From Pseudisothecium myosuroides (taxonomy: Eukaryota > Streptophyta > Bryopsida > Hypnales > Lembophyllaceae): a stretch of DNA of 64,000 nucleotides. The notes beneath the pieces were generated by a model. That model was not told the origin of the DNA, did not search any database, and saw only the letters and a program-made list of their open reading frames with translations. This document shows positions 12,207 to 23,192 of the stretch, in pieces; within the stretch, counting starts at the first letter, position 1, and every line of letters starts with the position of its first letter. Both the position numbers and the translations under genes were made by a program. The stretch covers positions 29,636,245 to 29,700,244 of the forward strand of contig OX637289.1 in the NCBI GenBank assembly GCA_951799445.1. Reading direction: 5' to 3'.

Positions 12207-13719
12207 GGGACTAAGCAAGCATGCTTGCGGGACTGGAAACGAGTCCTACGAGACGGGTCCTCCATAGGATGTCATCCTTGAAGTGCCAGACATACATGGA
12301 AGGCACAGAGCAGTATAAGCAAACATTGCAGTCGTATTCATAAAATACGGATAATTACATAGAGTACGAAAAGGCCATTGCAAGCGCATACTGCGAGGTG
12401 CAATGATGTGCATACCTACATTTCCCTAGAATACCTGATGCCTCAGTCCCGAAGTCCTAATGACCGAGTTCCTACATGACTACTCCGCTGCAATCATCCA
12501 TGCCTAAGGAAGTGGCTCCTTATTTATGTTTCCACTCACTATTGTAGTTACACAGATACTGCAGGCAAGGCAATCTTTGCTCTGCACAAAACACTACCAC
12601 ATGCACATTGAAAGGGTTCCATGTCATTTCCGCTTTCTAAGACAATTGTGGAACTTCCGTAGCAAGTGAACTCCACGCCATAATCCTAGGTGAGCTCTTC
12701 TCCGGCCGCAATGTCTCTGTTAGCAAAAAAAGCAACCTACATTGAAGTCGTAGTGAGAAACGTCAGAAACGCATCGTGAAAATGAAAACTGACGTACAGT
12801 CACGTTTCTGAGATCGGTAGTCAGTGCAGCGGTAGATTCACCTGGTAAAGCGTTGGCAGACAAGTGCCCATCCACACAGGCATCTCCATGACATTTGCAT
12901 CCCCGCACCTGCAAAAGAAGGGAAGGTCAGGTCACAATGCACTAGTCCGGCGTTAAACTGCACACCCACTTCACCATGCACGTCTTACCTATGATTCATC
13001 CACCGCGCCACATTCGTGCACTCCGAGGCATCTATACATAACAACTCCTTATCGCTTTTGAAGGCCTCCGACTGCTAGTGCGCATCCAAGAGAATGCAGA
13101 AAGTTGAACCAGTTTCCCGTCGGAACAACTCAGCATTCGTCCTCTCCTGCGTATTCGAACAGAAAGGTGCCTTGTGGGCACGCTTCAAGCGTTCGGATGC
13201 CCCATCCTTTCTCATTGCTCACCCAAAACACCTGCATTGGACAAGAGCATGAGGACCTCCATGGCAGCGGGAACGTGGACATTGACCGTTGACAGAGACG
13301 GGTATTAAAAAAAAAGCGAAATACCTCGAAAGGTTTCGTCACTCCTTGGACGACTCTATTGCCACAGTCTCCAGCGCACCCGCATGCTTTTGAACACTCC
13401 AGTATGTACTTCCGCTCCACATGACCTGCACAGGCTCCCTTCCAATACCCCTTGCACAGGAATTCTCCACGGCAGTGGACTAAGTGCTCGTATCCTCCAT
13501 CCCTGCGCTTCAAATACTGCACGACCAACACACAAGCGGTTTAGAAACAGCAATATGTGGACTGCGCACATATAGGGAAACATCGTGGAAGAAGAAACGT
13601 CTGAAAACGGGCAGTGCGCCATTCAAAACATTAAAAGAACATCATGCAAGGCGAGGCGGAGGCAACGTCTATTACCTCTTTCACGTGTTCGAGACGCAGT
13701 GTGGGAGTACGGAAACTTA

Positions 13720-16700
13720 GAATAAAGAAAAATAGCATAGGAATAGGATAGAAGTAAGGCAAAAATTTCAAAACTTTGGTAAGAAGTAAGAAATTAGATC
13801 TGGATACAGATAAATTCCGGATAGTTAGAAACCGAGATTCCAGATCCGTTAAACCGGGTTCTTTCGAGAGCAGGAACGGATCTTAAATCCGAGTTAGGTC
13901 GGATCGGAACGAGCTACGGAATAGGTATCCGACCTACGCCGCTAGGGAACCGCTACAGGAACGGACCTCTTTCCGTTCGCCAAGGGGAACGGTCGGCAGC
14001 TCGACTAGTACTTAAGCCGTCGCCAGACCTAATCTTCCTCATTCTTCACTTTGCTGATTGTCTTGCGCATTTAGCTGAGAGAAAGAGTGGCGAGTTAGAG
14101 ATCGCGACAGGGAGAGAAAGGTGAGGTCGGTGCCGATTGCACCGGATTTAGTGGTCGGTGTCGGTAAACTATGGTAGAGTCCAGCAATCCGATAGCGCGT
14201 CGGTTTTCAGTCACAGCTCGGATAGTTAGACCGGCTATTCCCACCGACCCAACTCACCGGAAGGAGTTAGAGACATACCTGACCCGGATGGGGTGCGTAG
14301 GTTTGATCCACCGACCGTAGAATGTTAAGGACCCAGAGATGCTGGAGCAGCTGATTTCAAGGGTCCCAAATCAGTTTGAGTTGACCGTGAGAGGCCAACC
14401 CGGAGCATGGACAGCGGACGTTTGGTCTAACGTGTACGAGTTTGAGGAGAATGGATCCGGGCTAGGTTCTCGGGTAGAAAAGTACAGCATAGGAAAGTTC
14501 CGTAATCCGGTTACCACTAAGGACGGATACCCCGTGAGTGACTGTAAGGACGCTAGGCAGAAACGGGTGTTGGAATTTTTGATTCCGATCCTGTATCCGG
14601 AAAAGCCCACCCGAGTTACGGTTACGGTGGCCAACACTATCTTTGGGGCTTTAGAAGATAAGGTAGTCCACTGGGGGAAAGTCCTAGCAGGTATAGTGAA
14701 GAAACTAGTGTCGCACGTAGGGAAGGGGAAGCCGAGTCTTCTCAGTCCGTATCTGTTTCACCTGTACCACCATCAGGAGGTGCTGACTGGTGAAGAGGTG
14801 GTGATTTACAACACCGGATTAGAAATAGTGAAGTATGGTCTCACGCACGAAATTCCACCGAATACTCCAATTGAGGGAGAGGAGGAGGAAGAAGAAGAAG
14901 ACAAAGACGATGAAGAAGAACCGCAGCAGTAGGACCTGGTCGACAAACGGGAGAAGAGAAGGAAGTCGACCGATCCGAACTCAAGGGTGGGGCAATTGAC
15001 CCCGGAACAAGGAGAGCCGAGTCAAGCCCTGGGACCGGAACTGCAGTCAGACTTTTTCGAAGTCGAACATCAGTGGATGGAGGAGGCCGAGCACATGCAT
15101 TTTGGCATGTCGGATATGATCCTGGGGATTGCTGCGGAGCTGAAGGTGGAGCCGGAAGATACTATAAAGGAGATCCGGCGACGGCCAAACCCGGATCTGC
15201 TTCATGAGAAGGACGAGCGGATCAAGAGCGTGGAGAAAGAAAGGGATGACCTGTTAGATCGGGTGAATTGGGCGGAGACGGATGCCGCAGCTGCACGGCA
15301 AAAGGATTCGGAAGCTCTCCAACTCGTCCACAATTTGACCGCGTTGGTGGAGCAGCCCTCAGAAGCTATGATCAAGTCCCGACTCTTCAGCAATCAGTTG
15401 AGTGGTACAGGCCACTTATCCGGGTCCAAGGTGGTAACTATCTTGGTGGATTTCTAGGCCTGGATGGAAGGAATTTTGAAGGAGATGGCGAACCTGTTGG
15501 GGCACCTCGACCCAAACAAGCCCTTGGACTTCACCCACTTTCCGGAGCTGCCCAACGTCGACTTGTTGAAGACGCCCCAGAAGCCGGGGCCAGGGACCAT
15601 TCTACAGCCATCCCCAAGACCTACTTCAAGCCAGACACGAATTCAAACGACGGTCACAACGGAGGGCCAAACAAGGAGTATCCAGTCAATTCCGGTAGTG
15701 AAAGGGGGTTCCGTCCCAACAACTGGAACTTCCGTCCGGAGCGACTTAATCCAACGGATCGGGGCCTTCACGAACCCAGCTCGGACCAATCCGACGGACT
15801 TTCCGCACATGCAGAAAGAGTCGCCAAAGCGGGATACAGCACCTATCCTCCTAGATGATTCGCCGGAGAAGGCAGTACGCAGGGAGATGATCGAAGAGTC
15901 CAAGAAGGGGGAATTCACTTCCGGGGATGAGACGGCCTCGGATGACAATCCTCCACCAATCAAGCGGAAGATTCCGACCCAGGCTGCTACAAAGACCACC
16001 CCACCGAAACCGAACAGGAAGCCACTTGCAGGGCCGAGTAGCAGCGCGAAGAAATCAAAGCGAGGGAGGTAGTTAGTTAACAGGTTTGCAGTTAAGTTAG
16101 GATTTTTGAATCTGGAGCGGATTTTCCGTGCGTGGGGCCCGGTTCAGGATTCTTAGGAGTAGTTGACTTTGAACTTTCCGGATATTACGGTTAGTTACTA
16201 ATTGGTCACCTAGATTTTCAGGTGTTGTTTTTTTGGCTTTTTGTTTGGGCTTTTAAAGGGAGGGCAGCATGTTGCCCTCTCATTCCATCCTTGCCCATTT
16301 TATGTGCATTAGTTTATGTTCATTCTTCTTTTCTCTAATCTGAGCCACTAAGTGGACATTCGGATTTCTGGCTATGAGCGCATTTTCTGATACTTTTTGC
16401 GAAGTGTGAAGGTGTGAGAGAGGAATGGTGAGGGTGAATCCGGGTCAAGGGTGTTTTAGAGCTGATTTGAGCGAGTAAGTTTGTGAGGAAGTTTGGCTAG
16501 ACTTGTGAGTAAGGATTTGTGCGTAGTGCCTTTAATTTGCCGTAACGGTGATCCGGTTTTAAGGAGTGGTGCGGATGCGAGTCCGAAATCCAGGGAGGGT
16601 TCCGAGCGGAGATAAGCGACCGCCAGCAGAAAATCCCCACTCACCGGAAGGTCTGCCAACCGTAGGATCAATCTGATAGATAGGCGCATGAATCTCTGTC

Positions 16701-17150
16701 AGACTCGGATATCTTGACCTGTCGTTGTAGTAAAGACGGAAGGATATAGTTCTGAGTGATTTGTTTCCGGGCAAGCTAGTCGGGGAATTGTGAGGACTAT
16801 TACTTTCTCTTGTCTATGATAAAAATCATGTAAGTACTGTGTAGTGTAAGTTTATTATAGAAGAATTAGGAGTCTATGAGTGGTGAGTTCCTACCCCTCT
16901 AAAAGATCAAAAGCGAATACCCTGAGGGTAAAACAGGGAGATATAAAACCAGTCTGTGTTGTGAAACCCGGAATCCGGATCAAATCGGAAACCGGATAGG
17001 GAAATACCCAGATTGGAATCCGGAAGATGTTTGTGTCGAAAAGTAAATAGAAAGGGAAAGAGGTTTCGCTTGGGTTTTGGGTTGTTTTGGAAATACCCGG
17101 ATAAACCTTAGCTTGCCAAAACATACTAGGATCTCCTGGGACGATATTCC
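13720..17150 (+). mobile_element. Retroelement-like insertion with a gag-type ORF, boundaries approximate
   Basis: Between two exons of the SET gene lies about 3.4 kb of different character: a leader rich in CCGGAT/GGATCCG-like words, one long plus-strand ORF (14171-16072), a long 3' non-coding part and a purine-rich tract (AAAGGGAGGGCAG, about 16255-16268). No reverse transcriptase, integrase or clear long terminal repeat pair was seen. It could be a gag-only non-autonomous LTR element or another element class. Confidence 0.45.
14171..16072 (+). pseudogene. Gag-like ORF of the intronic insertion, three internal TAG stops
   Basis: One reading frame runs from ATG 14171 to TAG 16070 (634 codons), interrupted only by TAG at 14318-14320, 14930-14932 and 15455-15457. 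The first third is a globular domain (LEQLISRVPNQFELTVRG, GYPVSDCKDARQKRVLEFLI, TVTVANTIFGALEDKV), followed by an acidic run (EEEEEEEDKDDEEE). The middle is coiled-coil-like (HEKDERIKSVEKERDDLLDR). The C-terminal third is Pro/Thr/Lys-rich and ends in a basic tail (SSAKKSKRGR). This layout fits a capsid-like retroelement protein, but I cannot name a family. All internal stops are amber and can derive from CAG. Confidence 0.6.
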
Positions 17151-17789
17151 GTGTCATCTTATCATCTTTTTGGTGTTAAGGATACTTATGACTATATCAC
17201 GCACACAACACGCAACAACCCCCCGGCTGTATACGCGCAGCCTCCAGATACGGCAACGCACTGGCAACGAGTGTTCTCCTCGGTGCAAGAACCCCTACAT
17301 GTGCACCCAAGGTTTGTGTCCACACATGACTTGATTAAATCCCGAGGCAACGAGTGGTGCAGCAGTGGATTCCGTATGTATTGGTACGATGACGCGTCCC
17401 AGTATGGGGCTTCACCTACGCCACCATGTCTAGTGCAATGCACCGGCACGGACTCGTTACCACGGGAGCAGTCGAAGAGGACGCATTCCTGTTATGATAA
17501 TGGCAGAAAACACAGCAATAGACTTACACTTGTGCTCATTGCAAATGATCTCTCGGGCCATTCTCGAAGACAATATGCGCAGTTAGTAACAGTATAGTGA
17601 CGCAGACACAAGAATGAAGAAAACAATTCTGCAGTACATAAGGAGGGAAGTGCGCACAAAGTGAGCACCATTTTACATAAGCACTAAAGAGCGAGAAATA
17701 CACCCCTGTCCAACGTTGGCGGGGAAAATACCACACTGCGAACGACAAGAAATCGCACTTCTACCAATTTTTAACTGCACTCATCATAC

Positions 17790-18000
17790 TGAGGGCCCCT
17801 GAAGCAAGCGGATACTTGAACGACCAACCTTGCGGAAAGGACGGCCGTGCTCCAAATCTCTTTGGGGGCAATCGTCGCGAGCAGCAGGAACGAAGACTGA
17901 GGGCCCCTGAAGCAAGCGGATACTTGAACGACCGCACCTGCGATCAGGGCGGCCATGCTCCAAATCTCTTCGGGGGCGATCCTCAAGCGCAGCACCAACG
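17790..18000. repeat. 108-bp tandem duplication
   Basis: Two copies start GAGGGCCCCTGAAGCAAGCG (about 17792 and about 17900) and share TACTTGAACGACC and CATGCTCCAAATCTCTT/CGTGCTCCAAATCTCTT. The 108-bp period is a multiple of three and stays open on the minus strand as a 36-residue repeat (RRDLEHGRP, RSSIRLLQGPSV), so it may be a coding repeat in the N-terminal region of the minus-strand SET gene. Coding status is unproven. Confidence 0.75.
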
Positions 18001-18030
18001 CACTGCACTTGGAATAAGGGCTCAGAGATA

Positions 18031-19400
18031 TCATCCCTTCTTGTGTACCTTTGTCTTTCTCGGTGGTACAAAAGCCTCGGTCCTCTCTGCAGACGACTTT
18101 GGTGCTTGCTTCAACGATCTCAGGTGCCTTGTTCCTGCGCCCGGTGGACAGTCTTGCTTCTTCGGGGAACGACCCTTAACGCCCTTACTTGTGACCTGCG
18201 AGGTGTCGTTTTTCTCAGCAGAACCCGGTGCCCTGTCTTCGTCGGCAGCACTCCTCTCAGCAGCCGCGGCTCCAGAAATCGCAGCAGCGTTCTTCTTGTC
18301 TGCCACATCGGAAAAGGGTAAAACAGCGCAGTCAGTAACAATACATGCAAACTCCCAAAGCCAAACGGAGGCGAACCAAAGACGTGGCCAATGCTGCAGT
18401 GCTGTAGTGGTACCTGAGACTGCACTCCTGCTCCTGTACACGACGGGGCTAACGACCTGCCGTGGTGCATCCGGCGAGACGCACCCCGCTCCCTGGGATC
18501 CCTTTGCTTCCTCCTCAAAGAATTCCGTGTAAGGGTCAGTCGCACATGCAATAACCTTAGCAGCCTCGGCAGAAACGGGACACTAACTCTGTGATGGGGT
18601 TGCAGGTTTCGCAGGCAAAGTGCCACACACCTTATACAGCCGCAAGCATACAATAAAGCAACCCCATCAGCAGTGATAATGTCAGTGTCTGCAATTGAAA
18701 ACTGCTAGAAACACTCTTGGCAAGGAATACACACCCACCTGCGCAGAATCCTCCACCGGCAATGCGTCCAGGACGGATTGCTCCTCTGCAGTGAGCAGCG
18801 CCTCCGCCTGAACAGCGCCTGTGACCGTACCGGACTCCTGTAGTTGTGAATTCTTCTCGTCCGCCAGACTCCGGTGGGTGTCCCGGCCCGCAGTTGGCTG
18901 CATTGCCTCCCCCGCGTGACCGTCGTCTGGTACCCTCGCATTGCTGGGAGTCTTCGACTGAGTGGACATAGCACTATAACAAAACTTGGTAAAAAAAACT
19001 GCGCAGAGATTTGACTACGGTTTTTTTATCCACGCTTTTGTGCGCGTGCGCGTAGTGGACAAAATACCTTTCCAATAGTATATTACATGCTTCCAAATTC
19101 CAAAAATTGCAGTGGAAAACTGCAAAAAACACTATTTGTCCACTACGCGCACGTGCACAAAAGCGTGGATAAAAAAACCGTAGTCGAATCTCTGTGCGGG
19201 TTTTTTTTACCAAGTTTTGTTATAGTGTAGGCATCATAGAATTCCTACGCCCGGGGAAGTCTTCCGTCAAGCTCTGTGACGCCTGCTGCCCAACACTCCG
19301 CGTAGCACCGTCGAGCCCGTCGGTGATGCACTTGGACACCGTACTCCCAGAAGCGGAAGCTGTGGGCGCTCCCTGACCCAACTTATTCAACACTGGCCCA
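18031..19400 (-). pseudogene. Disordered N-terminal exons of the SET gene, split by a CACTA miniature
   Basis: Minus-strand open segments of low-complexity, Ala/Ser/Lys-rich protein lie directly 5' of the pre-SET exon: 19400-19228 (…EDFPGRRNSMMP), 18971-18701 (MSTQSKTPSNARVPDDGHAG…, donor CAG|GTGGGT) and about 18320-18040 (KKNAAAISGAAAAERSAADE, PPRKTKVHKKG). Removing the 256-bp CACTA miniature and one 3-bp duplication rejoins the first two segments in the same frame, so they were one exon. SUVR proteins have long disordered N-termini, which fits, but splicing to the pre-SET exon is inferred. No WIYLD domain could be identified with confidence. Confidence 0.5.
18972..19227. mobile_element. CACTA-type miniature transposon, 256-bp hairpin, TSD TAG
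   Basis: The element starts CACTATAACAAAACTTGGTA and ends TACCAAGTTTTGTTATAGTG. Its arms are inverted for about 100 bp each (shared internal words include ATCCACGCTTTTGTGC and GTAGTGGACAAA). It is flanked by TAG on both sides (18969-18971 and 19228-19230), the 3-bp duplication expected of CACTA/EnSpm elements. It has no coding capacity and would need a transposase supplied in trans. It interrupts an open frame on the minus strand and introduces a stop almost immediately. Confidence 0.9.
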
Positions 19401-19841
19401 TGCACACGGAGTGAGAAGAAAGACGAGAAGGAGCACAAGACAAAGGGGTCAAAGCATAACATGTTTACTTGAAGCCAGTCTACAACTTGAGAGTGCTCTA
19501 CAGGCCACTGACGTGTTCTCTACACACGTACCAGCCCTTGCAATTGCGGAGCAGCGCTTCCAGCAAAGAGGACTGGCAGTGCACATTGACTGAAGACGTA
19601 AAGGCACTTGTAAAAGGTCGTTCGTGGACTGATGACATGGTTACTCCGGCACGCCTACGAGTGCTGTCTACTGTACATGACGTAATTGACCTACATATGC
19701 TACCGTGAACACCTACAGCACTCCTTCCGTCATGAAGGAGGAGCCAGTAAAAACGGAAGTGAAGGATTGCAGTAAGAGGACAGCTACACAGCGAGAAGGC
19801 ACTTTGAAAATCAACCCTCCATGGCGAGAAAGAGGCGACCG

Positions 19842-22180
19842 TCACTTACGAGGGCCTTTGTCAATGATTGGCGCAGGAGGCGTGCAGAGGGAGTCCGGAT
19901 TCAGTCCTTCCAGAGCTGCAGTAACATGATCCCGGGTTGCAACGCTGCGGTCCTCCTCTACGGTTGCAGAGAAGCCAAACGCTTTCAGCCACATTGGATG
20001 AACCCGCCCGCAGCCCGGTGATGCGCAGTCGGAGTGGTCCCTGAACCATGCCGCGGCACACCAAGGATGGCAAAGGTGCTTGCAACTGCAGATCAGGGTA
20101 TGCCATAAGGGAAAGTGTTCTAAGCACAGAGCACAAAGTGCAGGAGCTGCCATAACCCCAAAGTCAGGCTCCTCATCCATGTTCCCATGACCGAGAGGGA
20201 GCGGATTCGGGTGCATCAAGCACGCAATTTCACCGGACTGCAAGGAGGTCTGCTCTAACAGCAGCGCATCCAGGTAACGGCGGGCGCCCTCCAACCTCAG
20301 TGAGACTTCCTGCTGCCTAGCCTGGATGACGCGCCGTTTCGCCTGCTGAGCCTTTAGCTCGGTCAAACTGTTTCAAAGCATATCGTGCATAGGTGTTTCA
20401 CTGAGAACCTGCAGCACCACCTCCTGGCAGCTGTCACCCCCAAGCAGTTCGTATTTTTCTCCGTACTTGGCGAATTGCTTGATGATGTGCTCCACCATTC
20501 CAGATTGGAAATCAGAAACCCTCTTGCAGTCCTCAGCCTGCTGCTCCACTACCGCCAAGTCCAGTCCGAAACTGCCGACCTTGTCTTCTACTTGGAAGAC
20601 TGCAGCGTCCATGTCCACGTTCCTGCATCACACGCAGCGGCAATAAGGAGATGACGAGCATCGACACGAGCCTTACCAGAATGCCGATATTGAAGGCAAG
20701 GGATGGCAACATGTTTTGGTAGCGGCGTATGCAAAGGCCGGACGGCGGAAAAAGTACTTGGCAGCGAGCATGTCAAAATCAAGGGCCGGCGCGAGGGACC
20801 GTCCGACTCCGGGCTTCGTATCCTCAATCAGCATTGGGATGGAGTGCGGCTTCTTGAAGTCCTGCGGCGACAGTGGGTTCCATTGTCGGCTGTCCATGTC
20901 TTTAAGGAACTCCTTCAGATCCTGTTGTATGTCGATTTCCGTGCCTACCACCGCCTTCAGCCGCTTGAGCCAAGTCCTCACTCTGATCACGTAATTTGCG
21001 TGCCGGAGCTGGTTAGTCTCCGTTGCAAATTCAGCCCAGTCCACCTGCTCTTGTCTCGCACTTTTGGAAAACCCACCCAATAGCCAACTCCTTGGCGACG
21101 TGGTTGGGCGCAAATTCTTTTTGGTAGCAGATGCAGTATAGTCGTTCCACTTCCCTCCGGTCCTCCAAAGACAATTTGTCACCTAAACTGTACCCGTTCC
21201 TACCCCGCTCAGGCCTGAAGACTGCCTCCACATCTTCTGGCGGGATGTGTTTGCCGATTTTGAGCTTGTGCGGATTATGTCCGACGTTGCTTAGGCTGAA
21301 TTTGCTGCAGAAGTCTTCCTTCGTCATGCGCTTTGGCGGCAATTTAGGGGCGGTCTTCAGGTCTTCAAGGGCCTTCCTGCATTCCGGCTCCGAGAAAACC
21401 ATCTTCTGTCCCTTCTTGTCTTTCCTCGCTCTCTGCACAGAATCACAGGAATATGAGAACGCAGATTGAAGCCAGTCACAGAGCGGGGCGACAGCAACGA
21501 AGAGGAAAACAAAGAAATTTACCTTTTGCCCTGAAAGCTTCTCCTCGGAATCGACACTGTCGCCTTCCTCCACGGTGTGGTACGTGGAGTCGCAGTTGTC
21601 ATCCTTCCTCGGCTTCTTCCCCTTCGACTGTTGCATACGTCCGGCCAGTGGGGACTTTGCAGCGGCCTTGGTGCCTTCGGAGGTCCCTCTGCGTTTGTCG
21701 CCTATGGGCGTGACATTGCGCGCCTGAGTCCCCTCCTTCCTCTTTCTCGACGTCGCCGCCGGAGCACGTCTAGGAGTGGAGCCCGTGGCCTCGGAGTCTG
21801 AGCCCTCGACGCCGTGAACGGCTTCCTCCACAGAAGCCGACCTGCCAGTACTCTCTCGTCCTCTCCGGTCCTGTACTTTCCACCACCCCGCAATCTCTTC
21901 CCCCTCCTCGAAGACAGCCTTTGTCGTTGCCCGTCTTGTTCTTGGAGAGCCAGGCGGAGGTGTCGCTGACTTGTGCACGGACCCGAAAGGTTTGTACCCG
22001 GATTTGGTGCTCCTCGCCTGAGCAGTCTTGGAGAACGTCTCGGGTGTCCTGTCATCCTCTTCGTCAGAGAGGTCAAGCCGATCCATGGGTCGTTGGTTTT
22101 CCGTGGGACCCTTGCTAGCCTTCACATGAGCATTGTCGTTGCGGACGAACTTCCGCTTTGCACATTTGGATGCCTCCATG
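19842..22180 (-). pseudogene. Basic nuclear-type protein with C-terminal RING/PHD-like zinc finger
   Basis: Three exons, 22180-21523, 21432-20677 and 20622-19842, with GT-AG introns and matching phases give about 731 codons once one lost base is allowed for. The N-terminal 200 residues are disordered and rich in Lys/Arg/Ser/Thr. The middle is globular (KMVFSEPECRKALEDLKT, HNPHKLKIGKHIPPEDVEAV, FRRPAFAYAATKTCCHPL). A coiled-coil stretch (about 20590-20280) follows, and the end is a zinc finger: CALC, 11 residues, CSCKHLCHPWC, then CASPGC. Defects: a one-base frameshift near 21066-21085 and an in-frame TGA at 20373-20375 (probably CGA to TGA). No enzymatic function can be assigned. Similar proteins lie next to transposases in other plant mobile elements, as far as I recall; a DNA- or chromatin-binding accessory role is a guess. 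M at 22180 is chosen because it follows a possible splice acceptor. Confidence 0.6.
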
Positions 22181-22264
22181 ACCGTGAGCTCCCGGTCTGA
22201 AGGAAAGTACGAAACCGCAAAGGAAAGCTTCAATAAACGATTGGTGCTGTTCAGTCAACCTACA

Positions 22265-22930
22265 GTTCTACGAATGAGTACTTCGAGTACTCGAAGCTGC
22301 TCCTAGTCCGGAGTACTACAGCACTGTCTAGGGACTACGTGCGGTCATTGAGTGGTCGTGAGGACTACAAATGCCACTCCGTAGTACTCCCTAGAGCGTC
22401 AGTAGGACCTTGCCTTGCAGTGCTTGGGATATTGGAGGGATAGCCGGTGCGGCAGCAGTATTGCTGTAGCGCCGACAGTTCCACACGCGTCCTGAGCATG
22501 CGCGAAATTGGAGACTGCAGTACATCTGCCTAAACCGCAGGTATTGCGCGTAGTGATCCACGGATTACTTAGTTCCTGCACTTGTCCTATTCCAACCTGG
22601 CGAGCACTACAAGTAGCAGCGAGCAGTCCTGACGCTTGCGAAGGAGTGAACCCACTGACTGCAGCACTTTCTGATGCGCACAGTGAAGATCCTAACCCGC
22701 GGAACTTAAGCGCTGGATAGTACCGTGCAGTCCTATGGCACTCTCGTAGTCCACGAAGTATCACCTAAATCTGTGGTAGGCGTCACGAGGAGGACGCCGA
22801 ATCGTGCAAACATGTGGACTACGGCGGCCAGAGGACACTCTAAACCCCCAAGTACTGGAAAGAGCTGTACATGCAGCAGGAAGGAGAGGACTCAGACAGT
22901 CCTATGCGCGCATTTGTAAAGAGCGCTACA
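22265..22930. other. Spacer with AGTACT/AGTCCT-type short repeats
   Basis: This stretch upstream of the zinc-finger gene is rich in AGTACTCGAAG, GTAGTACTCC and CAGTCCTATG words like those at 9.05-9.31 and 12.03-12.26 kb. No conserved protein is visible. It may hold the promoter of the minus-strand gene and element-specific repeats. Confidence 0.4.
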
Positions 22931-23192
22931 ACGCACCGAGTAGTGGTGACAGCATGAGTCCACTACACCAGGTAAGCACGCACGTGTGTCACTGAACAAT
23001 ACAAAGTGCACTGTCCTGGATGCAGAGCAGCAGCATGGCCTCACATTCAAACGCCTGCTGTGAAGAGAAGGGCACATGAAGCCAACAGCAGAGCAACATG
23101 ACATCAACATGAAGGCAGAACACGGAAAAAATGTCCCTGAAATCAAAGCTTTACTGAAGTGGTTTGAACATTTCAGACAGAGAAAATGTCTT

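Larger units (their letters stand above)
12640..17449 (-). pseudogene. SUVR-type pre-SET/SET histone H3K9 methyltransferase, broken
   Basis: Minus-strand exons: pre-SET part about 17449-17215 (C-rich, GCTCRGSCTEENTRCQC, CAYTAGGLL); 13516-13325 (HVERKYILECSKACGC, DCGNRVVQ); 13231-12989 (WVSNEKGWGIRTLEACPQGT, FLFEYAGE, then AELFRRETG, CIDASECTNVARWMNHR); 12908-12842 (CGDANVMEMP); and from 12736 down (VAFFANRDIAAGEELT). Splice phases fit throughout the SET exons. The order matches plant SUVR proteins (pre-SET zinc cluster, then SET with NHxC and ELTWDYG), which methylate H3K9 in the nucleus. Damage: a small frameshift after EYAGE (about 13138-13146), TAG at 13075-13077 where Trp is expected (LLDAxW), and TAG at 12686-12688 replacing the Trp of ELTWDYG, just before the catalytic Tyr. 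A gag-like retroelement occupies the intron after the pre-SET exon. Post-SET was not resolved. Confidence 0.8.
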
